Positions 13,304-21,361 of a stretch of 64,000 nucleotides of DNA are shown here, piece by piece. The notes beneath the pieces were generated by a model. It did not search any database. It was not told the DNA's origin and saw nothing but the letters and a program-made list of their open reading frames with translations. Made by a program: the position numbers and the translations under genes. This DNA is from Trichlorobacter ammonificans (GTDB lineage: Bacteria; Desulfobacterota; Desulfuromonadia; Geobacterales; Pseudopelobacteraceae). The stretch lies in the NCBI RefSeq assembly GCF_933509905.1, contig NZ_OW150024.1:2406001-2470000 (forward strand), written 5' to 3'. How positions within the stretch are numbered: position 1 is the first letter of the stretch; each line of letters begins with the position of its first letter.

Positions 13304-14572
13304 ATGCACCACGCATCACTCACCGCCCAGGCCAAGCTGCTGATCGCCGCGCTGCTGGCCTTCGCACTGTTCGGCCTCTCCGGCTGCGCCACCGGCATGT
13401 CCGCCCTCGAATGCGGAGTCGAATCGATGAACCCGACGGTCATGGCGGCGCTGGACTCCTTCGAGTCCGCCGCCATCTCCATCAAGCTGTCCAACCGGGT
13501 ACTGCTGCAGTCCCCCCTCTCCGAGCAGGACACCTGGCCCAGCGATCTGCAGGGTGCTCCCTCCGGCGGTGCCGCATTGAAAATGGGACTGTCTCTGCTC
13601 GGCTCTTCCCAGGGGGTCACGGTTCCCTTGGAGATTGATCCGGAAACCGGCTTTCCCCGTCCCACCAGCGCCCTCTACCTGTTCCTCAAGGAGCGTCAGG
13701 AGTTGCTGGACAAACACGTCAGCAAGGAGGATGTCCGCTTCTTCCGCAACAAACCCCAGGACGTCTACTACCGGGAACTGGCCGGACGCAAGAAGCCGGA
13801 CACCATCCACGAATACGTCTACCGCAACCCGCTGATGGCCTATGGCGTCGTTGCCAACAACAAGAACGAGATGCTGAACCTGGAGGCGGAAATCGCCCTG
13901 ACCGCCCGCGGCTATACCCAGTGCGACGCCTTCCTGCGCAAGGCGAGTGCGACGGTTGACGCAGAGGTCAAGAAGGCCGCCTGCAAGGACCCGGCCCTGA
14001 AGGATGAGGCGATCACCGCCGCCCTGAAGGAAAAAACCGAAGACATGGCCACCATGGAGAAGAACTACGGCAAGCTGGCCAACAAGGTCTACGCCGCATC
14101 GGTTGCCGGTGCCGACTTCTCCATGGCCGCCCTGGTCAAGATCGGCTGCGCCGTGGTGAACGGCGTCCGCGCCTTCCCCAACATCAACAATGAATTCAAA
14201 GGGCTGAAAGGGGCATACAATGCCGCCATGCTCTTCCCCCGCATCAAGATGGTGCTGAACTCGCTGGGGATCTACAAGGACAATCTGGGACTGCAGTACA
14301 CCGTCTACAAGACCATGTATGAGCAGCTTAAGGGCAAGTACCAGTTGAAGGAAGAGGAGCCGGAACAGGGGCAGAAGGTCAAGGAAGCGCTGCGCCGGAT
14401 CGAGCTGGCCGAGGCGGCACTGAAAGAGCTGGAGCCCAAGTTGCAGCTTGCCTTTGCCGGTGAAGCCGTGGCGTTCAGCAGCCAGGAGGCGCAGCGTCTC
14501 GAGCGGATCGCCGCCCTGTTCCCGGAGGCGGGCGAACCGTCCGTCCGGCTGGCCCGTCTGCTGAACCGCTGA
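13304..14572 (+). CDS. Lipoprotein of the paralog cluster, mostly helical
   Basis: 422 residues. The signal peptide ends in a lipobox LSGC (Cys near residue 28), so it is probably an outer-membrane lipoprotein. The rest is alpha-helical with many charged residues; GYTQCDAFLRKASATVDAEV and a C-terminal helix LRRIELAEAALKELEPKLQL stand out. The gap of 35 bases from paralog D suggests the same operon. No family recognised. Confidence 0.7.
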   Translation: MHHASLTAQAKLLIAALLAFALFGLSGCATGMSALECGVESMNPTVMAALDSFESAAISIKLSNRVLLQSPLSEQDTWPSDLQGAPSGGAALKMGLSLLGSSQGVTVPLEIDPETGFPRPTSALYLFLKERQELLDKHVSKEDVRFFRNKPQDVYYRELAGRKKPDTIHEYVYRNPLMAYGVVANNKNEMLNLEAEIALTARGYTQCDAFLRKASATVDAEVKKAACKDPALKDEAITAALKEKTEDMATMEKNYGKLANKVYAASVAGADFSMAALVKIGCAVVNGVRAFPNINNEFKGLKGAYNAAMLFPRIKMVLNSLGIYKDNLGLQYTVYKTMYEQLKGKYQLKEEEPEQGQKVKEALRRIELAEAALKELEPKLQLAFAGEAVAFSSQEAQRLERIAALFPEAGEPSVRLARLLNR

Positions 14573-14583
14573 TCAGCATATTC

Positions 14584-14623
14584 CGGGCTCCGTCCGGTGC
14601 TCTCCGGCACCTGACGGAGCCCG
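14584..14623. repeat. Long hairpin between the two lipoprotein genes
   Basis: CGGGCTCCGTC (14584-14594) pairs with GACGGAGCCCG (14613-14623), with an inner GGTGC/GCACC stem. No T-run follows, so it may be an RNA-stability or attenuation element rather than a full terminator. Confidence 0.5.
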
Positions 14624-14645
14624 TATGTTACCGAAGGAGCACACC

Positions 14646-15482
14646 ATGATTCGTCATTTCCGTCTTCTCGCCCTCTGCAGCGGCCTGCTGCTTGCCGCCG
14701 GCTGCGCCACCGCTCCCGAGATGGTCTACGTCACCGAGGCCCAGCAGGTGACCACCCAGGCTCTGGAACCGGTCAATCTTGACGACATCGGCCTTAAAAA
14801 GGACTTAAACGGCAAGTTCTCGTCCCAGCTCTCCCCCGAACTGGCTGGTGAGTTGATGAGCGACATCCAGGCGCAACTGGCTAATACCCGCCGTTTCACC
14901 AAGGTGTTGATGAACGCTTCCGACCAGGAAACCTACATCGTGGAACCACGGATCGAGAGCCTCAGCTCCTTTGAAGCGCCCATGAACATGGACCCCAGCC
15001 GCAAGCTGGTCACCTTCAAGGCGCGGGTCAGGCTCGATGTCAAGTTCATGAACACCAAGGGACAGGAAGAGCTGGTCAAATCCTACAGCGACGACCGCAA
15101 ACTGGAAACCAAGCTGCCCAAAAAAGAGGTTCTGGGGGCGGAGAAGATGCAGGAGTTCTTCAAGCGGGCGGTCACGATCGGCTTCCGGGCTGCCGCCGAC
15201 CGCCTGGGAAGCGGCTTCAACCCCAGCTACGAGATGGGAGTCATCAGCCGGATTAACGGCAGGATCGCCTACGTGCAGATCAACACCAGCAAACTGCGCA
15301 AGGTGCCCAAGAAGCAGCAGGCGGTGGAAGTGGTTGACGACAGTAATGCCGTACTGGCCAGCCTCGGCGAGCTGCAGATCGAGGACGGCAGCCTTTCGGG
15401 CAGGTTCTTCGAAAAAGCGGGAGCCAGCGTCAGGGAAGGCCAGAAGGTGCGGGCGCGGGTCAACGCCATGCTGCTGGAGTAG
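14646..15482 (+). CDS. Lipoprotein with FlgT_C-like C-terminal domain
   Basis: 278 residues from ATG 14646, preceded by GAAGGAG. Lipobox LAAGC gives a mature N-terminal Cys. The middle region (SPELAGELMSDIQAQLANTRRF to FKRAVTIGFRAAADRL) resembles periplasmic CsgG-like helices. The last 90 residues (GVISRINGRIAYVQINTSKL to VREGQKVRARV) are a small beta barrel like the FlgT C-terminal domain, where a gene-product-specific SH3-like fold is usual. Together with the paralogs it supplies the parts of a FlgT-like protein on separate chains. Last gene of the cluster. Confidence 0.7.
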   Translation: MIRHFRLLALCSGLLLAAGCATAPEMVYVTEAQQVTTQALEPVNLDDIGLKKDLNGKFSSQLSPELAGELMSDIQAQLANTRRFTKVLMNASDQETYIVEPRIESLSSFEAPMNMDPSRKLVTFKARVRLDVKFMNTKGQEELVKSYSDDRKLETKLPKKEVLGAEKMQEFFKRAVTIGFRAAADRLGSGFNPSYEMGVISRINGRIAYVQINTSKLRKVPKKQQAVEVVDDSNAVLASLGELQIEDGSLSGRFFEKAGASVREGQKVRARVNAMLLE

Positions 15483-15510
15483 CCCGGACGTACCGCCCGG
15501 CTGCGCTCAA

Positions 15511-15540
15511 GGGCCTGCAGAAACCAGCTGCAGGCCCTTT
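15511..15540 (+). terminator. Terminator of the envelope paralog cluster
   Basis: GGGCCTGCAG (15511-15520) and CTGCAGGCCC (15528-15537) form a perfect 10-bp stem with a 7-base loop, followed by TTT. The remaining 150 bases to the next gene hold no recognised feature. Confidence 0.75.
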
Positions 15541-15692
15541 GCGCATGCCCGCTTTGCCCTTCAATACTACCACCGCATCCGCACCCGGGCACTCTACCGT
15601 GTCCGGCATCATTGCAGCATGGGCACTACAGGGTACTGTACCCCAGCCGCGGGGATCGACGCGGACCATCCACCCGGAAGGAGCTCTCCACC

Positions 15693-18053
15693 ATGTACAA
15701 CCGTCTGCCTGTCCGCCTCACCGCCCTCTGGTGCATTGTTCTGCTCGTCTGCAGCAGCGTCCTGCCGGCTGCCGCGGCACTGCACCCCCTCAGCATGCTG
15801 CAGCACAACCAAAGCACGGGCATTGGCGACATTGACATCACCATCTCTCTGGACTGGAACCCGGATACGGTCAACACGTCCGTCACGCCCCGCGGCATGA
15901 CCAGGGCTGAAACCGAGGCTGCCGTGAGAAGCTACGCCGCGTCCCTGCATGCCATGACCAACGGCCTGCACCGCCTGCGCAACGTCTACGTGTACACGAA
16001 CAGGAAATCCTGGGCCAACGCCGATATCCGCTACATCGGCACCAAAGCCGGACGGTCGGAGGCCAATATTGCCGGCTGGCAGACACCGAACCAGCAGATC
16101 ACCATGTACGTCTACGAGGACGACAGCCAGGTCGATGAGTACCCCGGACCGGTTCTGGCCCACGAATCGGGGCATTACGTGTACGGCCTGCTGGACGAAT
16201 ACCGTGAACAGGGCGCCCAGGCCCAGACCATCAGCCAACTGATTGCAGCCGGACTAAGCTACATGCCCTCCGGCGAAGATGACGGTTCCCAACCCTCTAT
16301 CATGAACCAGCATGCAAGCTATCCCAACTGGTTTTCCACGGCAGAAGGCTATGCCGGCCCGGCTGTCAGGCTGAACACCGCGCACTACCGCGTCTACGGC
16401 AAGTCGATCTGGGACACCCTCACCTCGGCTCCCACCAGTGATCCCGAGTATGCGCAAGGGTTCGGCCGCCAGCAGTTCGAAGCCTTTGCGGGAAAAAGGG
16501 TACGGTCGGCCGGCGATCTGAAGGCCGGCCAGACGGGTACCCTGAACGGCTATGACGCAGCCCTGAACATCGTCTGGGTCGACGCGCCGATTCTCAACCT
16601 GGTGCTGCTGGACGCAAACATTCCGGCTGCACGCTGGCCCGAAGCACTGAACGCGGTCGCCACGCTGACGGAACATACGCCGTCGCAGAGCTACCTGGAG
16701 GTGCTGAGCGGCGGCGATATCGCCGTGCCGCGCACTCTGGTGACTGACGGCACGCGTACCAGCCTCGCGACGCAGGCGCGCGGCGTGACGCAGGGAAAAG
16801 CGGTCGCTCTTCAGGATGCCCTTGTGCGTGCCGTCGAGGAGACGAAAAAATACCGCGCCACCCTCAAAAATCCCCAGGTCTCCGTTATCCATCTGCTGAC
16901 CGCTTCAAACCAGCCCGTCTCCGCGTCACTGCTGACAACGCTGCGTGCGAACAACATCATGTTGAAGATTCTCTACAGCGACACCCCGGAAGCGCGCACG
17001 GCCGCCAAAGCGACACAGCGGCCCGCACCACGGGCGTTGAAGGCGTCCGATCCGTCATCCGCTGCCGATGGCCAGGTGTACCTGAGCCAGCTCAGTCAGG
17101 CCACCGGCGGCAGCTTCACCACCGCCAACTCCCCCGCGGAGCTGGAGAACCGGGCGGCTTTGGCCACGCAGGAGCTTGAAGGGTACGCTCCAGCCATCAT
17201 CAACGAGTCGGTCATGGCCGCCCTTGCCGCCAATCAGTCGTACAGCATGCAGTTCACCGTCGGCAGACATGATCCGGTACCGCTGATCATCATGAGCGCT
17301 TCGAAAGCTGATTTTGCACGGCTTTCCCCCAGCCTGACCGATCCGAAGGGCCAGAAGGTCACCGGCAGCACCGCCGGCATCACCCTGGTGGAGGACAGTG
17401 AGAACGGCGGATGGCTCTGGCTGATCGACCCGGACACCTACACCGGCTCGCTGGGCGTCTGGACCGCACGCTTGACCGCCTCGGCGGCGGTGAGCAATGA
17501 AGTCGGCATGCTGGCCGCCAGTATTTCGGAACTGCAGATGCAGCTCGACGTGATTCAGCGGCCGGTGCTGGGCAATCTGCTGGAAGTCTCCCTCAGGCTG
17601 GGGCGCCCGATTCTGCATGCCAGGGTCCGGGTCACCGTGTACAACGAAAGCGGCACCCCGCTCCGCTCTGGCGTGCTCCTCTCCGATGACGGGAAACACG
17701 GCGACCTGCGACCGAATGACGGAATCTATACTCTGTCCCTCAACGATCTCAAGCCGGGCGAGTATTCATTCGCCGTGGTCGTGGACGACAACGGCGGTAC
17801 TGCCATTGTTTCCGACCGGGGCACCATGTTCAACCCCAAGAAAAGCGCACGGGCCGACGAATATACCGGTCCGTTCCAGCGGATCGACGAGGCGACCTTT
17901 GCGGTTGCCGCCCTGCCTGCATCCCCGGGCGACGGCGGAGGAGGAGGAGGAGGCTGCGCTGTCGGCAGCGGCACCTCCGGCGACCTCCTGCTGGCCATGA
18001 CCGTGATCGTGCCAGTGCTCTACCTGCTCCTGCCCCGCCGGCGGCGGCATTGA
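15693..18053 (+). CDS. CLCA-like exported metalloprotease with C-terminal sorting signal
   Basis: 786 residues from ATG 15693 (site GGAAGGAG). A signal peptide ends near PAAAA. A zinc-protease motif HESGHYVYGLLDE (residues 157-169) matches HExxHxxxGxxDE, the pattern of the calcium-activated chloride channel accessory (CLCA) metalloproteases. A degenerate von Willebrand A-like region follows (about 300-510), then a beta-sandwich domain (RVRVTVYNESGTPLRSGVLLSDDGKH). The C-terminus (about 746-786) has a glycine run, a cysteine (755), a TM helix and RRRRH, a CTERM-type sorting signal akin to Myxo/JDVT/GlyGly-CTERM. It should be exported, processed and surface-displayed. A CPBP protease gene lies three genes downstream. 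Confidence 0.8.
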   Translation: MYNRLPVRLTALWCIVLLVCSSVLPAAAALHPLSMLQHNQSTGIGDIDITISLDWNPDTVNTSVTPRGMTRAETEAAVRSYAASLHAMTNGLHRLRNVYVYTNRKSWANADIRYIGTKAGRSEANIAGWQTPNQQITMYVYEDDSQVDEYPGPVLAHESGHYVYGLLDEYREQGAQAQTISQLIAAGLSYMPSGEDDGSQPSIMNQHASYPNWFSTAEGYAGPAVRLNTAHYRVYGKSIWDTLTSAPTSDPEYAQGFGRQQFEAFAGKRVRSAGDLKAGQTGTLNGYDAALNIVWVDAPILNLVLLDANIPAARWPEALNAVATLTEHTPSQSYLEVLSGGDIAVPRTLVTDGTRTSLATQARGVTQGKAVALQDALVRAVEETKKYRATLKNPQVSVIHLLTASNQPVSASLLTTLRANNIMLKILYSDTPEARTAAKATQRPAPRALKASDPSSAADGQVYLSQLSQATGGSFTTANSPAELENRAALATQELEGYAPAIINESVMAALAANQSYSMQFTVGRHDPVPLIIMSASKADFARLSPSLTDPKGQKVTGSTAGITLVEDSENGGWLWLIDPDTYTGSLGVWTARLTASAAVSNEVGMLAASISELQMQLDVIQRPVLGNLLEVSLRLGRPILHARVRVTVYNESGTPLRSGVLLSDDGKHGDLRPNDGIYTLSLNDLKPGEYSFAVVVDDNGGTAIVSDRGTMFNPKKSARADEYTGPFQRIDEATFAVAALPASPGDGGGGGGGCAVGSGTSGDLLLAMTVIVPVLYLLLPRRRRH

Positions 18054-18067
18054 TGAAAACGGGGATT

Positions 18068-18145
18068 CCGGCATCCCGGCAGGCGTGGCCGGGATGCCGG
18101 GCTCCGTCTGGCCGGCCGCTCCCCGGCACGCGCCGGGGAGTTTCT
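18068..18145 (+). terminator. Two hairpins, the second with T-run
   Basis: The first is a 13-bp stem CCGGCATCCCGGC/GCCGGGATGCCGG (18068-18080 with 18088-18100) lacking a T-run. The second, CTCCCCGGC/GCCGGGGAG (18119-18127 with 18132-18140), is followed by TTTCT and is a plausible terminator. They separate the metalloprotease from the deacetylase, so the latter may have its own promoter. Confidence 0.65.
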
Positions 18146-18194
18146 ATGCTTGCGAAATGAGAGAAACTTGATACAGTATGTCACCTTTGCAGAT

Positions 18195-18214
18195 GGTACC
18201 GTGACGGTACCGTC
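18195..18214. promoter_or_regulatory. Palindromic element upstream of the deacetylase gene
   Basis: GACGGTACCGTC (18203-18214) is a perfect 12-base palindrome; a second GGTACCGT copy begins at 18195, so the unit GGTACCGT occurs twice, 10 bases apart. It lies about 40 bases before the start at 18251 and could be an operator. No regulator is identified. Confidence 0.35.
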
Positions 18215-18250
18215 CAGCTTCCGCATCCCCGAAGGATTAGCCACCGGATC

Positions 18251-19009
18251 ATGACGACCAGGGAAACCGGCACCGTTCGCACCGCGACCTCGATCATACT
18301 GCTCTATCACCGGATAGGAATGCCCCGCCCCTCCTCCCTGGTCTGGGGCCAGTATGTCGCACCGCCGCTCTTCCGCTCGCAGCTCGGCTGTCTCGCTGCG
18401 GAGGGGTGGGAGGGAATTTCACTGGAGCGCGCCATCACCGGCCCTTCCGACGGCCGGAATACGTTTGCCCTTACCTTCGACGATGCCTACCTGAGCGTCT
18501 ACGAACACGCCTTTCCGGTACTGGTCGAGCGGGGACTGACGGCCACGCTCTACGTCGTGGTCGACAGCGTCGGCACGGTCAACCAGTGGGATTGTCAGCG
18601 GGGGGACTGCGTCGAGCGGATCATGACCCTCGGCCAGATCAGGGAAATGGCGGACCGCGGCTTCGAGATCGGCTCCCATACGCTGAGCCACCCTCACCTC
18701 ACCGGCCTCGATGACGACCGGTTGCGCCGCGAACTGGTCGACTCGAAGCACCGGCTTGAGGACCTGCTGGGCAGGGAGGTGAGCTCACTGTCGTATCCCT
18801 ATGGCGATCACGACCAGCGCGTGATCGAGGCCGCCCGTGCAGCCGGCTACCGCAATGCCGTATCCACGGTGCTCGGCACGGTCGCCGCAGCGAGAAGCAC
18901 CTATGAAATCCCCCGGATAAACGTTCGCTGGAATGCCATAGGACCGCTCTTGAAACGCAAGATCAGAAGGGCGGTTCGCAAGACGATGGTGGTGCCATGT
19001 CAACCTTGA
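18251..19009 (+). CDS. Polysaccharide deacetylase (NodB family)
   Basis: 252 residues. The NodB homology motifs are present: TFDDAY (metal-binding Asp pair, about residues 75-80), SHTLSHPHL (second metal site, about 140-148) and SYPYGDHD (about 178-185). These enzymes remove N-acetyl groups from glycans. No signal peptide is seen, so action is cytoplasmic or at the inner face. It overlaps the glycosyltransferase gene by 13 bases, implying a joint role in making or trimming a cell-surface glycan. Confidence 0.88.
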   Translation: MTTRETGTVRTATSIILLYHRIGMPRPSSLVWGQYVAPPLFRSQLGCLAAEGWEGISLERAITGPSDGRNTFALTFDDAYLSVYEHAFPVLVERGLTATLYVVVDSVGTVNQWDCQRGDCVERIMTLGQIREMADRGFEIGSHTLSHPHLTGLDDDRLRRELVDSKHRLEDLLGREVSSLSYPYGDHDQRVIEAARAAGYRNAVSTVLGTVAAARSTYEIPRINVRWNAIGPLLKRKIRRAVRKTMVVPCQP

Positions 19010-20175
19010 AAATACTGAAAGCCATTACCCCTTCCGGCATTGGTGGTGCGGAGCTGTTCGTCGTCAACGCCTGCCGGGCATTTCTGGGATTGAAGGCCGA
19101 TGTTCGGCTTTTCTGCCCGGCCGGACGGCCATTCGTCGACTACTCCCGGGAGCGGGGCCTTACCCCCACCACCTGGAAGACCAGCGGCAAGGTCGACCCG
19201 GTAACCGTGTTCAAGCTGGCCCGCCTGATCAGACAGGAACGATTCAACGTCATCCATACGCACCTCTCCACCGCCAGCCTGCTCGGCGCATTGGCCGCAC
19301 GGCTTGCTGGTGTTCCCTCAGTGGCCCATGTCCACGGACTCAACAGCGCCACCTGCTACCGCTACTCCACCGCGCTTATTGCCGTGTCCGAAGCGGTGAA
19401 GGCGCACCTCTGCACCCAGGGAGTCCGGCCGGAAAAAATTCATGTGATCCACAATGGTGTCGATCTGGTCCGCTTCAAGCCACGGCCGCTTTCAGAAGCC
19501 AAGCATGCCCTGGGATACGATACCCATACGCCGCTCTTCGGCGTTTTCGGGCGCCTCTCTCCCGAAAAGGGGCAGGAAGTGGCCATTGAAGCCATGGCGC
19601 AGCTTGCTGCCTCGGTTCCCGACGCCCTGCTGCTGCTGATTGGCGAAGGCAAGGACCGGGAACGGCTCGCCCGCTTCGCCGCGACGCTCGGCATTGAAAA
19701 GAATATTGTTTTCGCTGGATTCAGAAAGGATGTCCGAGAGGTGATGGCGGCCTGCGATGCGGTGATCGTGCCCTCCCGCAAGGAGGGGTTCGGCCTGACC
19801 GCAGCGGAAGCCATGGCACTCGGCCGGCCGGTCATCGCAACTGCCGTGGGCGGCTTACCGGAAATTGTCGTCGATGGGGACACCGGTCTGCTGGTACGCC
19901 CCAATGACTCGCACGCCCTTGCGGCAGCCCTGGAAGCCGTGGCTCACGACCCGGTCATGGCCGGAACCATGGGAGCCCACGGCCGCAAACGGGCTGAACG
20001 GCTGTTCGATCTGCAGGCCCAGATGGCGAAGGTGCTGTCGCTGCTGAACGGTACGGTCGCCCCCGCTCCCCGGCTGCGGCAGGAGTATGCCACCGTCAAG
20101 AACGTCCTGCGCTCGATCATGCTCCTGTCCGTCCCCCACCTGCACGAACAGGCCCACCTCCTGACCTGGTGCTGA
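18997..20175 (+). CDS. Glycosyltransferase family 4
   Basis: 392 residues with GT-B fold hallmarks: an N-terminal glycine-rich loop (GIGGAELFV), HTHLSTA and HVHG in the N-domain, FGRLSPEKG at the start of the C-domain, and the EGFGLTAAEAMALGRPVIAT motif (about residues 263-282) that binds the sugar nucleotide in GT4 enzymes. Coupled to the deacetylase by overlap, and lying between a sorted surface protease and a CPBP protease. Sugar donor and acceptor unknown. Confidence 0.9.
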   Translation: MSTLKILKAITPSGIGGAELFVVNACRAFLGLKADVRLFCPAGRPFVDYSRERGLTPTTWKTSGKVDPVTVFKLARLIRQERFNVIHTHLSTASLLGALAARLAGVPSVAHVHGLNSATCYRYSTALIAVSEAVKAHLCTQGVRPEKIHVIHNGVDLVRFKPRPLSEAKHALGYDTHTPLFGVFGRLSPEKGQEVAIEAMAQLAASVPDALLLLIGEGKDRERLARFAATLGIEKNIVFAGFRKDVREVMAACDAVIVPSRKEGFGLTAAEAMALGRPVIATAVGGLPEIVVDGDTGLLVRPNDSHALAAALEAVAHDPVMAGTMGAHGRKRAERLFDLQAQMAKVLSLLNGTVAPAPRLRQEYATVKNVLRSIMLLSVPHLHEQAHLLTWC

Positions 20176-20203
20176 TGCCGGCACGGCCGCGGCTGACGCA
20201 GTG

Positions 20204-20608
20204 ATGAAGCAGCAATACGAAACCGCACTGCTCTTTCTGGCCGCCGTCCCGGTGGCCGCAGTGGCTCTGCATGCCGGCCTGGTCCCCCGTTTCTCGCCGG
20301 TTCCCCTGTGGTACCTGCTCATCGCCGCCCCGCTCTGGGAAGAACTATTCTTCCGGGGCGTCATACAGCGACGGCTGCATGAAACCTCCCGAGGAAGCCG
20401 GCATATTGCCGGCTTATCAACCGCCAACTGGCTGACAAGCCTGCTCTTCATGATGGCTCACCTGCCGTTTCACGGTATATCCGCTGCAGCGACCCTCGCC
20501 CCCTCCCTGGCGCTGGGCCGGCAGTTTGAGCAATACCGGCACCTCGTTCCCTGCATCCTGCTGCACGGCTGGTTCAACCTCTCCTGGTTGCTGCTGGCGC
20601 GGAGCTGA
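20204..20608 (+). CDS. Small CPBP-family glutamic intramembrane protease, candidate CTERM sorting enzyme
   Basis: 134 residues from ATG 20204 (a GTG at 20201 is adjacent). The CPBP/CAAX-protease motifs are all present: EELFFR (EExxxR), FMMAH (FxxxH) and HGWFN (HxxxN), each in or next to a hydrophobic helix. It is short for the superfamily, as are the proteases paired with JDVT-CTERM proteins. The same locus encodes a protein with a Gly-Cys-TM-Arg tail, so it probably cleaves that tail, by analogy with myxosortase-type systems. The pairing is inference; no clear ribosome site is seen. Confidence 0.75.
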   Translation: MKQQYETALLFLAAVPVAAVALHAGLVPRFSPVPLWYLLIAAPLWEELFFRGVIQRRLHETSRGSRHIAGLSTANWLTSLLFMMAHLPFHGISAAATLAPSLALGRQFEQYRHLVPCILLHGWFNLSWLLLARS

Positions 20609-20684
20609 AACGGATGAGCGGACCGTTCGGGGCACCTTAGCAAGGCTGTGGTAAAATTGGGGTAAACGAGCAGCACGAAAATAA

Positions 20685-20719
20685 AAGGGGCCAGCTCGCG
20701 TTTCGCGAGCTGGCCCCTT
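20685..20719. terminator. Strong bidirectional terminator
   Basis: A perfect 16-bp stem (20685-20700 with 20704-20719) with a TTT loop, flanked by A- and T-rich bases on both sides. It lies between the CPBP gene (plus) and tRNA-Ser (minus) and can end both transcripts. Confidence 0.9.
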
Positions 20720-20727
20720 GTTTGTAC

Positions 20728-20815
20728 TGGCGGAGGGGCAGGGATTCGAACCCTGGGTGCCTTGCGGCACACTTGATTTCGAGTCAAGCACCTTCGACCT
20801 CTCGGACACCCCTCC
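20728..20815 (-). tRNA. tRNA-Ser (anticodon CGA)
   Basis: The minus strand gives GGAGGGG acceptor, a D arm with CCGAGAGGTCGAAGG, anticodon stem-loop CTTGACTCGAAATCAAG (anticodon CGA), a long variable arm (TGTGCCGCAAGGCAC), a T arm with GGTTCGAATCC, and encoded CCA. The 88-base length with long variable arm is typical of class II tRNA-Ser. Confidence 0.97.
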
Positions 20816-20878
20816 GGAGAAAAAAACGGCCCGTTCAGGCAGGCCGGAACAGTTCTATACACCATCCGCCGGAAAAAC

Positions 20879-21361
20879 TCAAGCGCCGCATTGTTGACGC
20901 CGCCGGCGCAACCGGCTGAAGAACGCCGACAGCAGCCGCGAGCATTCGGCCTCCCGTATCCCGCTCACCAGGGCGAAGCGGTGATTGAGCCGCGTATCGT
21001 TGGAAAGGTCATACAGCGAACCGGCCGCGCCGGCCTTGGGATCAAAGCAGCCGAACACCACCTGCGGAATACGGGCCAGGATGATCGCTCCCATGCACAT
21101 CAGGCAGGGTTCCAGGGTCACATAGAGGGTGCAGTCCAGGAGCCGCCAGGAGCCCAGCTTCTTCGCCGCCTTGCGGACAGCCAGCAGCTCGGCGTGGGCA
21201 GCAGGGTCCTGCTTCGATTCGCGCAGATTATGGGCGCGGGCGATAATTCGTCCCTCCTTCACGATCACGCACCCGATCGGTACCTCCTCCTTGTCCTCCG
21301 CCCGGCGGGCTTCAGCAATCGCTTTGTCCATCCAGTAAGCGTGGTCCCGCTCACGCGTCAT
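20879..21361 (-). CDS. tadA: tRNA-specific adenosine deaminase
   Basis: 160 residues from the ATG at 21361 (MTRERDHAYWMDKAI). Converts A34 to inosine in tRNA-Arg(ACG). The zinc site is formed by HAE (in HAELLAVRKAA) and PCLMC; the glutamate of HAE is the proton shuttle. Length fits the family. Its start overlaps the end of the HD-GYP gene by 11 bases, so it is the last gene of a minus-strand operon with the HD-GYP and stomatin genes. An upstream start (11 residues longer) lacks family support. Confidence 0.93.
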   Translation of the reverse strand: MTRERDHAYWMDKAIAEARRAEDKEEVPIGCVIVKEGRIIARAHNLRESKQDPAAHAELLAVRKAAKKLGSWRLLDCTLYVTLEPCLMCMGAIILARIPQVVFGCFDPKAGAAGSLYDLSNDTRLNHRFALVSGIREAECSRLLSAFFSRLRRRRQQCGA

